The position numbers and the translations under genes are program-made. The notes below the pieces were generated by a model. That model ran no database searches. It was not told the DNA's origin and worked only from the letters and a program-made list of their open reading frames with translations. DNA of 64,000 nt, from assembly GCF_014642855.1 (NCBI RefSeq), contig NZ_BMJB01000001.1, positions 744,001 through 808,000 on the forward strand. The letters are read 5' to 3'. Shown here in pieces: positions 41,723-50,726 of the stretch. The stretch's first letter is position 1, and each line of letters opens with the position of its first letter. This stretch comes from Edaphobacter acidisoli. Lineage in GTDB: Bacteria > Acidobacteriota > Terriglobia > Terriglobales > Acidobacteriaceae.

Positions 41723-42445
41723 TTAAAAGTAGCGTGTGAGGTCGGCGAAGTGGGCTAGTTCGAGGAGCTTGCGGTCGGCGGGCGGGTGGTCGATGTTTTC
41801 GCGTTCGAGCGCCCAGGTGAAGTCGTGGGGGATGAAGATGGCGTTGAGGCCGGCGGCGAAGGCTGGGTTGATGTCGGACTTGGGGCTGTTGCCGATCATC
41901 CAGGTGGTTTCGGCTTCGCAGGCGTGGTGTTTGGCGAGGCTGCGGTAGGCGGCGTGGTGCTTTTCGGGAAGGATTTCGACGGCAGAGAAGTGTGGGCCGA
42001 GGCCGGAGCGGCGGAGCTTGTCGGTCTGCTCGGCGTGGTCGCCCTTGGTGACGAGGATGAGCTTGTGACGGCTGGCGAGCTCGGCGAGGGTGGGCTCGAC
42101 GTTGGGGAGCAGCTCGATCTCCTGGTCGGCGATGGATTGGGCAAAACTGATGATGCGCTTGTGTTTATCGGGCGGGACGGGCTGGCCGGTGAGCTGTTCG
42201 AAGCAGTCGACGAGCGACTGGCGGAAGCTGGTGAGGCCGTAGCCGCGTTTGGAGATGGTGGCGCGTTCGCAGTGGTTGAGGTGCTCGCGGACCTGGTCGG
42301 CGGTGTAGACGCGGTGGTTCAGGTAGGAGATGAACGAGGCAATGGCGCGCTCGAAGTAAATATTGTTCTCCCAGAGGGTGTCGTCGGCGTCGATCAGCAG
42401 GGTCTGATGGGCGGGGTATCGGGCGGAATGGCGATGCGGGCTCAC
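41723..42445 (-). CDS. HAD-superfamily hydrolase
   Basis: 240 residues. Motif I is LLIDADDTLWENN (DxDxT-like: nucleophile Asp and Asp+2), motif II LILVTKGD, lysine region VEILPEKHHAAYRSLAKHH, motif IV MIGNSPKSDINPAFAAG. A cap of about 90 residues lies between motifs I and II, as in C1-type phosphatases such as YjjG and haloacid dehalogenase relatives. Substrate unknown. GTG start; no other early start exists. Confidence 0.87.
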   Translation of the reverse strand: MSPHRHSARYPAHQTLLIDADDTLWENNIYFERAIASFISYLNHRVYTADQVREHLNHCERATISKRGYGLTSFRQSLVDCFEQLTGQPVPPDKHKRIISFAQSIADQEIELLPNVEPTLAELASRHKLILVTKGDHAEQTDKLRRSGLGPHFSAVEILPEKHHAAYRSLAKHHACEAETTWMIGNSPKSDINPAFAAGLNAIFIPHDFTWALERENIDHPPADRKLLELAHFADLTRYF

Positions 42446-42778
42446 GGGGGAAAGTTATATGGAGGGCCGCCCGGTTGTCCAGCCGCAGTAACAAGGACTG
42501 TTCGCATGACACGGTTGGGGGATATGTCGACGTGTATGTCTGTGAAAAATTGAAGATTGGAGCCGTGCGTTTGGCTCGAGACGTGCGTGGCAGACTTGTG
42601 CCATGACGCGGACATCTTCAGATATGGAAGAGCGCGTCGTAGAGAACAGGTTGTCAACTTAGGAACGCACTCCTCGACCGGCCGCAGCAGACGGCGCAGG
42701 GTACCTATGATTTTGTGACAGAGGCGCTTCGAGTCCGCTGAGTCTTTCTCCCAGGCGTTGAGGGAAGGCAATTAAGAG
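42446..42778. other. 333-base region without a gene
   Basis: Divergent space between the HAD hydrolase and the protein kinase. I see no gene, repeat or clear regulatory site; the promoters for both genes should be here. Confidence 0.5.
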
Positions 42779-45700
42779 ATGGTTCCGGAGGTTGGCCAGA
42801 GGTTCGGGCCGTACGAAATCCTGGGCAGACTGGGCGGCGGAGGCATGGGTCATGTCTTCCGCGCGTGGGACGCACGTCTGCACCGTGAGGTCGCGGTCAA
42901 ACTTCTGCATGATGACTACAAGATGCCTGCGATGCGTGAGCGCTTTCTGCTGGAGGCACGCGCGGCTTCGGCACTGAACCATCCGAACATCTGCACCATC
43001 TTTGATATTGGAGATCAGGACGGGAATCCGTACCTGGTGATGGAGTTGTTGAACGGCGAGACGCTGAAGAGCAGGATTGCGCGTGGGCCGTTGCCGGTGG
43101 CGGAGATGATTCGCTACTCGATGGAGATTGCAGATGCGCTTGAGGCGGCGGATGCGCGCGGTGTGGTCCATCGCGATATCAAGCCGGCGAATATCTTTCT
43201 GGTGAAGATGCCGAGTGGGCGGTTCCAGGCGAAGGTCTTGGATTTCGGGCTGGCAAAGATTGGGCTTTCGGAGGGCGGCGGGTGGGGATCGCGCACGCTT
43301 GATTTGTCGTTGCGCGGCGGCACAGTTGGGACGCTGTCGTATATGTCGCCGGAGCAGGGGCGAGGTGAGCCGCTTGATATTCGCTCGGACCTGTTCTCGC
43401 TCGGGATTGTGATGTACGAGATGGCGTCGGGGCAGTTGCCGTTCAAAGGGACGACGAGCGCGCAGATGTTTCAGCAGCTCTTCAACCGCACGCCGGACCC
43501 GGTGCGGGTGTGGAACAGTGCGGTGCCTCGGCATCTGGAGAAGGTGATTCAGAAGCTGCTGGCGAAGGAGCGGCGCGACCGGTACCAGTCGGCGAAAGAA
43601 CTGCACGAGGCGCTGGGAACAATCACGGTGCGCAGGAGCCTGGGTGCGTGGCGCGACAAGCTGCCGCAATCTCCGTGGCCTGATCGGAATCGGGCGGCGC
43701 AGGGGATGTCCGCTGCATCTTTGCCGGGAGTGACGAGCTTCGAGCGCGCGCATGTAAGTGGCGATCTTTCGCAGAGTTCGGAATCGTTGCCGAATGGTTC
43801 GCCGCAGATGCCTCGCTCGCCAGTGGCTGATGCGCGGCCTCCGCGGCCTGAAGGCAGGGCTCCGGCGCAGGATCGCAACGGAGCAGCGAGAGAGCCTGAG
43901 TGGTCTGCACAATCGAGCGCGGTGGCGATCAGCGATTCATCGACAGGGAAGTTCTGGGCGGCGCGTGCCATGGCGGATCGCGCCGAGCAGGAGCGTGCGG
44001 GAATTGAGCCGGGCAGCGACTCTGAAGTTGCGCCACGCGAGGATACCCGCTCCAAGTATGCATCGTGGACGCTGCCGCTGGTGGCCAGTGTAAGCACATT
44101 GCCGACCGAGCTGCAGTTGCGTCTGCGTGAGCGGCGAGTGAAGCGGGCGATTGAATTTGGTGTGGCCTTTGTTGTGCTTCTTGCAGGTATCTATCTGTTG
44201 GCGCGTGGAGGACATTTCCGTCCCATCGTGCTGGGGCCGCGCGATGCTCTGCTTTTGACCACCATCCAGAACGGGACCAGCGATAAGGCGCTCGACGATG
44301 GCACGATCATGCAGGGACTTGAGATGGAGTTGCGACAGGCCGACACGTTGAAGGTCTACGGGGGCGAAGCGTATCACGCAGGACTTCGGCAGATTGGGGC
44401 AGCGACGGATGGCACATCGCATGTTCCGGTTGATCGGGTTGCGCAGGCTGTTGGGGCAAAGGACTATCTCTACGGGGAGATTACGCGCTTCGGCAAGTCG
44501 TACACGATCAGCGTTGAGGTGCTGGATACGGCGACGAATGACAAGATCGTCAGCCTGGATGAGACGGCGGATGGCAGAGATCAGATTCCAGCCGCGATTG
44601 GCAGGCTGGCGCGCGAGGTGCGCGCCGAGGTCGCAGAGGGAGGGCTTGCGCGGGCACGACAGACGGTCGAGTTGACGCAAGAGGCGACCGGCAATGTGGA
44701 TGCACTGCATGAGTATGCGCTTGCAGGCGCAGCTATGCAGGCGGGCCAGGTTGGCGATGCGTTGGCTTCGTATCAAAAAGCTGTTGCGCTCGACCCGCAC
44801 TTCATTGAAGCGCAGATGAAGCTGGCGTGGATTTATCGTTCGCAGGGCGCGGAGGTGGAAGCGGCGAATGCGGCGAGGCTCGCGCAGGGTGCGGCGGGAC
44901 ATGCGAGCAGCCGGGTGAAGCTGCTGGCGCAGTTCTGCTATCTGATCAATGTCAACTCGGACTATCGCCAGGCGCGGCAGGTGATTCGTCAGTACGTGTT
45001 GCACAATCCGCATGATGCGGGTGGGCTGGCTTCGCTGGCGCTGGTGTCGCGTCTGGAGGGCTTTTTGCCAGAGGCGCTGCTGGCGGCGCAACAGAGCTAT
45101 GGCGAGAATCCCTTCAAGGCAGAGGCTTATGACGAAGCCGAGCATGCGCTGGTAGGGCTGGATCGCTACGATGAGGCGTTCCAGTTGGAGGAGAAGTCGA
45201 GCCATGCTGGAGTTGCTTCTTCTTACGCGAACGCTCTGACCGTGGCATATCTCGGTGGCAAGCAGGATTGGGTGGAGCAACAGGCGAAGATCATGCAGGC
45301 GGGTGGCGCTTCTGCGCAGTTGCTGGCTTCGCCGATGATGGCTTATGCGCTTTATCTGGACAACACGGGGCAGTTCACTGCCGGCGAGACTGCGTGGCGA
45401 GCGGCGGCGGCGAGCGTTGCTTCGCTGCGGTCTGCTCCGGCTTCGCTGCTGGCGCAGGCTGCGTTGGATCGTGCGCTGACGGAGAATTGTGGCCGCGCGC
45501 TGGCGCTGGCGAATGAGGTGAGTGGCATGGAGCGTGGCCCGGCTGCGAGCTTTACGGCGGCTATGGCTGCGGGGCTTTGCGGGAACAAGACGTATGCAGA
45601 CAAGGCCATCGCCAGCTTGCAGCAGAGCTTTCCGCAGAACGTTGCGGTGGGGCAATACTATGCGCCGGAGCTTGCGGCGGCGGCGGACATTGGCATCAAT

Positions 45701-46042
45701 GATCCTGTTTCGGCGTTGCAGCTGCTGATGGGGCTTGGAGGCTATGACCAGGTTTCGCTTGCGCCGTATCTGCGCGGCATGGCGCACGAGGCTGTGGGGC
45801 AGGCACCGGTTGCCGTGGTGGATTATCAGGCGGTGCTGAACCATCGCGGATCTGACTATCTGCTTTCAAGCGATTTGTACCCGATGGCTGAGATTGGCGT
45901 GGCGCGGTCGGCCTGGACGAATCACGATAAGGCTGGCAGTGCGGCTGCGTATATCAAGTTTCTTTCGCTGTGGCCTCATGCCGATCCGAAGGACCCGCTG
46001 GTGAAAGAGGCGCTTGTGCGCACGAAGACAGCCGGGAAATAG
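42779..46042 (+). CDS. membrane Ser/Thr protein kinase with extracytoplasmic TPR region
   Basis: 1087 residues. Kinase domain about 10-290: glycine loop LGRLGGGGMGHVF, Lys41 in VAVKLL, catalytic HRDIKPAN (His130-Asp132), DFG at 154-156, APE-like YMSPEQGRG. Residues about 300-455 are a Ser/Pro/Arg-rich juxtamembrane linker. One membrane helix at about 458-477 (FGVAFVVLLAGIYLLA). The outer part begins with a PhoB-type output/SARP-like domain (DALLLTTIQNGTSDKALDDGTIMQGLEMELRQADTLKVYG) and continues with TPR-like helices (GDALASYQKAVALDPHFIEAQMKLAWIYRSQG; FQLEEKSSHAGV). It is a typical acidobacterial PASTA-less Hanks kinase; the ligand is unknown. Stands alone. Confidence 0.93.
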   Translation: MVPEVGQRFGPYEILGRLGGGGMGHVFRAWDARLHREVAVKLLHDDYKMPAMRERFLLEARAASALNHPNICTIFDIGDQDGNPYLVMELLNGETLKSRIARGPLPVAEMIRYSMEIADALEAADARGVVHRDIKPANIFLVKMPSGRFQAKVLDFGLAKIGLSEGGGWGSRTLDLSLRGGTVGTLSYMSPEQGRGEPLDIRSDLFSLGIVMYEMASGQLPFKGTTSAQMFQQLFNRTPDPVRVWNSAVPRHLEKVIQKLLAKERRDRYQSAKELHEALGTITVRRSLGAWRDKLPQSPWPDRNRAAQGMSAASLPGVTSFERAHVSGDLSQSSESLPNGSPQMPRSPVADARPPRPEGRAPAQDRNGAAREPEWSAQSSAVAISDSSTGKFWAARAMADRAEQERAGIEPGSDSEVAPREDTRSKYASWTLPLVASVSTLPTELQLRLRERRVKRAIEFGVAFVVLLAGIYLLARGGHFRPIVLGPRDALLLTTIQNGTSDKALDDGTIMQGLEMELRQADTLKVYGGEAYHAGLRQIGAATDGTSHVPVDRVAQAVGAKDYLYGEITRFGKSYTISVEVLDTATNDKIVSLDETADGRDQIPAAIGRLAREVRAEVAEGGLARARQTVELTQEATGNVDALHEYALAGAAMQAGQVGDALASYQKAVALDPHFIEAQMKLAWIYRSQGAEVEAANAARLAQGAAGHASSRVKLLAQFCYLINVNSDYRQARQVIRQYVLHNPHDAGGLASLALVSRLEGFLPEALLAAQQSYGENPFKAEAYDEAEHALVGLDRYDEAFQLEEKSSHAGVASSYANALTVAYLGGKQDWVEQQAKIMQAGGASAQLLASPMMAYALYLDNTGQFTAGETAWRAAAASVASLRSAPASLLAQAALDRALTENCGRALALANEVSGMERGPAASFTAAMAAGLCGNKTYADKAIASLQQSFPQNVAVGQYYAPELAAAADIGINDPVSALQLLMGLGGYDQVSLAPYLRGMAHEAVGQAPVAVVDYQAVLNHRGSDYLLSSDLYPMAEIGVARSAWTNHDKAGSAAAYIKFLSLWPHADPKDPLVKEALVRTKTAGK

Positions 46043-46111
46043 CTGAGGATGATGTCGATTTTCGTAGGAGTGTAGTTCTCACCCAAGGCAAAGATTCTTG
46101 CTGATACAAGC

Positions 46112-46162
46112 AAAATGCGGGGGTTCTTCCCCTTCGCGTTGCTCAGGGTCAGAATGACGACG
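46112..46162. repeat. short intergenic repeat of the CTTCGCTCAGGG type
   Basis: GGGGGTTCTTCCCCTTCGCGTTGCTCAGGGTCAGAATGACG resembles in part the repeat at 34466-34545 (CTTCGCTCAGGG ... AATGACAGT) and includes the hairpin GGGG-TTCTT-CCCC. It lies between the convergent kinase and moaA stops. Confidence 0.6.
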
Positions 46163-46196
46163 TCGAGAGGGAAGCTACAGCCGCGAGGAAAACGCT

Positions 46197-47279
46197 CTAG
46201 CCGCCGATGTAGCTCATCTCAACTTTGCGCTGCCGGGCGGTATCGGCTGTGCGCTGCTCGGAGTAGTTGTCGGCGCGGTGCTGCCAGATGGAGGCGATGG
46301 CGTTGCTGATCTCTTCATCGCTTTTTCCTTCGCGGAGCAGCGGCTTGAGTGCGTAGCCCTTCTGCGCGAAGAGGCAGGTGTAGAGTGTGCCGTCGGTGGA
46401 GAGGCGCGCGCGGGTGCAGCTGGAACAGAAGGCTTCGGTGACGCTGGAGATGACGCCGAACTCACCTGTGCCGTCGAGGTAGCGCCAGCGTTTGGCGACT
46501 TCTCCGGTGTAGTTGGGGTTGGCGGGCTCGGCGGGGAAGACTTCGCGGATGCGGCGGACGATCTCGGCGCTGGGGACGACGTCGTCCATGCGCCAGCCGT
46601 TGGTCGCGCCGACGTCCATGTATTCGATGAAGCGGACGATGTGGCCGGAGCCTTTGAAGTGGCGGGCCATGTCGATGACGTGAGCGTCGTTGATGCCGCG
46701 TTTGACGACCATGTTGATCTTGACCGGAGCGAGGCCAGCGGCGGCGGCTTCGTCGATGGCTTCGAGCACGCGGGCGGCGGGGAAGTTGGCGTCGTTCATG
46801 GCGCGGAAGGTGGCGTCGTCGAGCGAATCGAGGCTGACGGTGACGCGGTTGAGGCCGGCGGCTTTGAGGGCGCGGGCTTTTGCTTTGAGCAGCGAGCCGT
46901 TGGTGGTCAGGGTGAGATCGGCTTTGGGGAGCGCGGTGGCGAGCATCTCGACCAGCGTCTCGATGCCGTGGCGCAGGAGCGGTTCGCCGCCGGTGAGGCG
47001 GATCTTTTCCGTGCCGTGGGTGTGGAATAGCTTTGCTACGCGCACGATCTCTTCGAAGGTGAGCAGTTCTTCGTGCGGGAGGAAGCGGTAGCTCTCGTCG
47101 AAGACGCTGCGGGGCATGCAGTAGGGGCAGCGGAAGTTGCAGCGGTCGGTGACGGAGATGCGCAGGTCGTGTAGGCCGCGGTGGCGCGTGTCCTGGACGG
47201 GGCCGGGCGCGAGCGGCGGGATGGGCAGCGTTGGGCTGCTGTTTGTTTCATCTGACGTGGAGATGATCTTGAAGCTCAT
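46197..47279 (-). CDS. moaA: GTP 3',8-cyclase (molybdenum cofactor synthesis)
   Basis: 360 residues. Radical SAM enzyme that makes 3',8-cyclo-GTP. The SAM cluster motif is CNFRCPYC (CxxxCxxC) in [18 protein letters not shown]; further [32 protein letters not shown], the second cluster cysteines in [25 protein letters not shown], and the C-terminal double glycine (SYIGG) needed for activity. No other moa gene is nearby. Confidence 0.97.
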   Translation of the reverse strand: MSFKIISTSDETNSSPTLPIPPLAPGPVQDTRHRGLHDLRISVTDRCNFRCPYCMPRSVFDESYRFLPHEELLTFEEIVRVAKLFHTHGTEKIRLTGGEPLLRHGIETLVEMLATALPKADLTLTTNGSLLKAKARALKAAGLNRVTVSLDSLDDATFRAMNDANFPAARVLEAIDEAAAAGLAPVKINMVVKRGINDAHVIDMARHFKGSGHIVRFIEYMDVGATNGWRMDDVVPSAEIVRRIREVFPAEPANPNYTGEVAKRWRYLDGTGEFGVISSVTEAFCSSCTRARLSTDGTLYTCLFAQKGYALKPLLREGKSDEEISNAIASIWQHRADNYSEQRTADTARQRKVEMSYIGG

Positions 47280-47296
47280 GGCGTGCCTACGGGCTC

Positions 47297-47372
47297 TTTA
47301 TAGTTTACCGGGGCTGAAGCCCTTTTGATTGCGGCGTGGGTTCACTGGCCTGAAGGCCGGTGCTTCCACCCT
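47297..47372. repeat. paired hairpin repeat between lactate permease and moaA
   Basis: Two short palindromes, GGGCTGAAGCCC (47311-47322) and GGCCTGAAGGCC (47347-47358), each with the CTGAAG centre found also in the repeats at 4223, 36723 and 50670. It lies between the lactate permease stop (47398) and the moaA start (47279) on the minus strand. Confidence 0.65.
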
Positions 47373-47397
47373 CGGGGCGTTTCGGGGCGAGAGGGAT

Positions 47398-49023
47398 TTA
47401 TCGAACGTGGTGGAGGATGTGGGCGTAGAGGAGTACTTCGAGGCCGACGATGGAGGCGAGCAGGATGCTGTGGCGGAGGGTGAAGCGGAAGAGCTTTGCC
47501 TGCTCGGGGACCGACATGCCTGTGGCGGCGGCGGCTACGGCGATGGATTGCAGGCTGATCATCTTGCCCATGACGCCGCCGGCGGAGTTGGCGGCGGCCA
47601 TCAGCGTGGGGTCGAGCTGGAGCCGGGTTGCGCTGACGACTTGCAGGTTGCCGAAGAGGGCGTTGGATGCGGTGTCGGAGCCGGTGAGGAAGACGCCGAG
47701 CCAGCCGGTGATGGAGCTGAAGAAGGGAACTGCGGAGCCGGTTGCGGCGAATGCGAGGCCGAGCGTGCCGGTTGCTCCGGAGTAGTTCATGACGAATGCC
47801 ATGGCGAGCATCGCGGTGACGGTGATGGTGGGGTAGATGAGGATGCGCACGACGGTGCCGCACTCTTCGAGGAAGGCGCGGAGCTTCATGCGTGCCGCGA
47901 GCGCGGAGAAGAGCGAGGCGAACATGCACGCGGTGCCTGCGGCGGAGAGCCAGTTGCCGTTGAAGATAGCCGCGTACAAGGCTGGTGTGCGCGCGACCGG
48001 GGGCTGGCGGAGGATCTCGTTATGCAGGCCGGGCCAGGCGAATGCGGTGGTGGCTTTGCTCAGGAGCGATTGCACGGGGCCGATGCCCCAGGCGAGGACA
48101 AAGACGACGAGCAGGGCGTAGGGCATCCATGCGGACCAGATCTCGCGGGCGGTGTGGGTGCGCGGCGTGGTCGAGGTTGCGGGGTGGATGGATTCGATCT
48201 GCGTGGGCTGCCAGCGGCGGAGCAGAAGGATGAGTGCGGCCATGGCTGCGAGCGAGCTGAGGACGTCGGTGAGCTGCGGGCCGATGCTGCGCGAGACGGA
48301 GAACTGCACGAGGGCGAAGGACGCTCCGCAGACGAGGACGGCGGGCCATACGGCGCGAACGGCGGCGCGTCCGCTGGTGACGAGGATGAGATAGGCGGGG
48401 AGGAAGAACGAGATGGGCGCGCAGATCATGCCGATGTCTGCGCTGAGGTGGTTCATAGAGAGGCCGGTGACGGCGGCGAGCGTCAGGATAGGGATGCCGA
48501 TGGAGCCGAAGGCTACGGGCGCGGTGTTGGCGAGAAGGCAGAGCGATGAGGCGTAGAGCGGAGCGAAGCCGAGGCCGACCATCATGGCGGCGGCGACGGC
48601 TACGGGGGTGCCGAAGCCGGCGCAGCCTTCGAGGAATGCTCCGAAGGCAAAGGCGATGAGGAGGGCTTGCAGGCGCGCGTCGGAGGTGATGGCGCCGATG
48701 GAGTCTTTGATGACCTCGAACTTCGCGGTGCGCACGGTGATCTGGTAAAGCACGAGGGCCCAATAGATGACCCAGGTGATGGGGAAGAGTCCGAAGGCGG
48801 CGCCATAGGCAGCGGCGCTGAATGTGTGTTGCCAGGACATGCCGTAGGCGCCGATGGCGAGCACGATGGTTGCGGCGAGTCCGGCTAAAGCGGCGATCCA
48901 TGAGGCTTTGCGTTTGACGGCGAGCAGGAAGAGCAGAAGAAGGGTGGGAAGAATGGCAAGAAAGGCAGAGAAGGCGAGGCCGCGTCCGAAGAGGTAGTAG
49001 GGTTGGGGCCAGGGTGATGTCAT
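47398..49023 (-). CDS. lctP: L-lactate permease family transporter
   Basis: 541 residues, about 12-14 membrane helices. LctP family marks: AAAYGAAFGLFPITWVIYWALVLYQITV, ALLIAFAFGAFLEGCAGFGTPVAVAAAMMVGLGF, LLANTAPVAFGSIGIPI, FFSSITGWLGVFLTGSDTASNALFGNLQVVSA, ANSAGGVMGKMISLQSIAVA. It imports or exports L-lactate (or glycolate) with protons. L-lactate is an expected end product of the fucose locus some 20 kb away, but the two are not linked by any visible shared site. ATG at 49023. Confidence 0.95.
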   Translation of the reverse strand: MTSPWPQPYYLFGRGLAFSAFLAILPTLLLLFLLAVKRKASWIAALAGLAATIVLAIGAYGMSWQHTFSAAAYGAAFGLFPITWVIYWALVLYQITVRTAKFEVIKDSIGAITSDARLQALLIAFAFGAFLEGCAGFGTPVAVAAAMMVGLGFAPLYASSLCLLANTAPVAFGSIGIPILTLAAVTGLSMNHLSADIGMICAPISFFLPAYLILVTSGRAAVRAVWPAVLVCGASFALVQFSVSRSIGPQLTDVLSSLAAMAALILLLRRWQPTQIESIHPATSTTPRTHTAREIWSAWMPYALLVVFVLAWGIGPVQSLLSKATTAFAWPGLHNEILRQPPVARTPALYAAIFNGNWLSAAGTACMFASLFSALAARMKLRAFLEECGTVVRILIYPTITVTAMLAMAFVMNYSGATGTLGLAFAATGSAVPFFSSITGWLGVFLTGSDTASNALFGNLQVVSATRLQLDPTLMAAANSAGGVMGKMISLQSIAVAAAATGMSVPEQAKLFRFTLRHSILLASIVGLEVLLYAHILHHVR

Positions 49024-49322
49024 CCGTCAAACCTCGTGCGGTGCGACCGGCGTTTTGCGGGAGATTCATGACGGAACGCCATGAGGCCTCTCAGTATAGC
49101 GAGGTTCTGGGATAGCGAGAGGAATGGGCGTGAACTTAAGCCATTTTGTGAGCTTTAGAGCAGTGCGGCGGATGTTTTTTTCAAATTTTTATGAGAGACG
49201 TCGATTTTTTATTCAACATTCTGCGAAGATGCAGGATAATGCAGTATCGCTGGCCCTTTTGAGGCGTGCTATCGAGCCGGATCTATCGCAGAGCTTTCCC
49301 AGAGCGCGAAGCATGGATTTCG

Positions 49323-50597
49323 ATGAACTACTCTTTTCTACCCGATCTGTCCGCCTTGACGATTCTGGTTGTCGTTCTCTTTCTGCTGCACAGAAGACAC
49401 CCGCATAAGCAAACGGACATCTGGCTGCTCGGCCTGTTTTTTACACTGGTCGAGGCCACGGCGCATACCTTTTATGCGCCGCATGTGATTCCTGCGCCTT
49501 TGCTGCACGTGGTTGTGCTGGACTGCTACCTGCTGGCCGGGCTGATATTCAACTGGGCAGTGGATGTGCCGGGGCGGACGCGTGGCGACCGACTGCTGTT
49601 CATGGTGATGAACGCAGTGCCACTGCTGGCGTTGTGCACGACGTATGGGTTGAATATCCGGGTCGCGCAGATCTACTTTCCGACAATTGTGCTGGGGCTG
49701 GTGACGGGAGTTGCGACGTCGATCTTTCTGCGGCGCAATGTGGTGTATGCGGGGCTGTTCGCTGCGGGCTGGCTGTTTGCGGATGTGCTGGTGCGCGATG
49801 GGCTTTATCGCTTTGTCGTGTACTGGAGCATCTGCGTCGTCTACCTGATTGCGACGGTGAATTTTTATCAGCGGCTGCCGCGTAACAGTACCGGCAGACT
49901 GGCTATTCTGACCGGATTCGGCACGTGGTCGATCTGTCTGCTGATCCATCCGTGGGTGGTGATGTCTCACGGTTATGCAGAACTTGCTTCGCACCTTTGG
50001 AACCTGCAGAAATCGCTGATCTCGATTGGGATGATTCTGGTGATGCTGGAGGAGCAGGTGGCGAGCAACAAGTGGCTTGCCCTGCACGATGAGCTGACGG
50101 GGTTGCCGAACCGGAGGCTGTTTAGCGACCGGCTTCCAGTTGCGATTGAGAGTGCGCGGCAGCGCGATAGCAGATTGGCGCTGTTTCTGCTGGATTTGAA
50201 CGGATTTAAAAATATCAACGATACGCTGGGACATCCAGCGGGCGATCAGGTGTTGCGCGAGGTCGCTCTTCATCTGCGGGAGAGCTGCAACCTTTTTGAC
50301 AGCCTTGCCAGACTTGGCGGCGATGAGTTTGTGCTGCTCGCATCGGATTTGACGAAGGGACACTCAGTTGCCTTCTTTGAGGAGATCATCAGGAGGGCGG
50401 TTGAGACGGCGATTCTGATTGATGGGCAACCCATGATGGTTACGGCTTGCCTGGGCAGTGCGGTCTTTCCAGAGGACGCGCAGGACGCTTCGAAGCTGCT
50501 GAAGATTGCTGACGAACGGATGTACGGCAGCAAACGGAAGGTTCCGGTGGGGCGGTTGCAGGTGGCTGCGGCGCTTACTCCGCAGCGCGAAGCGTAG
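49323..50597 (+). CDS. membrane diguanylate cyclase (GGDEF)
   Basis: 424 residues from the ATG at 49323. The N-terminal 240 residues hold about seven hydrophobic segments (LTILVVVLFLLH, LLHVVVLDCYLLAGLIFNWAV, YFPTIVLGLVTGVATSIFL and others), a 7TM-like sensor. The GGDEF domain follows: LALHDELTGLPNRRLFSDRL, FLLDLNGFKNINDTLGHPAGDQVLREVALHL, LARLGGDEFVLLASDL. The active-site motif is intact, so c-di-GMP synthesis is likely. The product-inhibition RxxD site is not obvious. Confidence 0.9.
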   Translation: MNYSFLPDLSALTILVVVLFLLHRRHPHKQTDIWLLGLFFTLVEATAHTFYAPHVIPAPLLHVVVLDCYLLAGLIFNWAVDVPGRTRGDRLLFMVMNAVPLLALCTTYGLNIRVAQIYFPTIVLGLVTGVATSIFLRRNVVYAGLFAAGWLFADVLVRDGLYRFVVYWSICVVYLIATVNFYQRLPRNSTGRLAILTGFGTWSICLLIHPWVVMSHGYAELASHLWNLQKSLISIGMILVMLEEQVASNKWLALHDELTGLPNRRLFSDRLPVAIESARQRDSRLALFLLDLNGFKNINDTLGHPAGDQVLREVALHLRESCNLFDSLARLGGDEFVLLASDLTKGHSVAFFEEIIRRAVETAILIDGQPMMVTACLGSAVFPEDAQDASKLLKIADERMYGSKRKVPVGRLQVAAALTPQREA

Positions 50598-50602
50598 GGA
50601 GA

Positions 50603-50711
50603 CTCTGATTAAGTTCTGAACAATTCCCTCAGAGGCTAAAGCCTCATTAAATCGAAGGACGTTATGGCGTGGCTGAAGCCACGCCCCTTCAAGGCTGCGA
50701 CTTAATCAGAG
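50603..50711. mobile_element. 109-base MITE-like element with perfect 12-base terminal inverted repeats
   Basis: CTCTGATTAAGT (50603-50614) is exactly inverted at 50700-50711. Inside are two hairpins, GAGGCT-AAA-GCCTC (about 50632-50645) and GGCGTGGCT-GAA-GCCACGCC (about 50666-50686). The element fills the gap between the converging stops of the diguanylate cyclase and kdsD. It has no coding capacity. Form and size fit a non-autonomous mobile element, or a structured bidirectional terminator. Confidence 0.6.
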
Positions 50712-50726
50712 CTTCCTTAGAACGGG

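Noticed and set aside
43937..45844. 635-codon antisense frame opposite the protein kinase
   Set aside because: Low-complexity Arg/Leu/His composition, no ribosome binding site, and complete overlap with a kinase that has all catalytic motifs.
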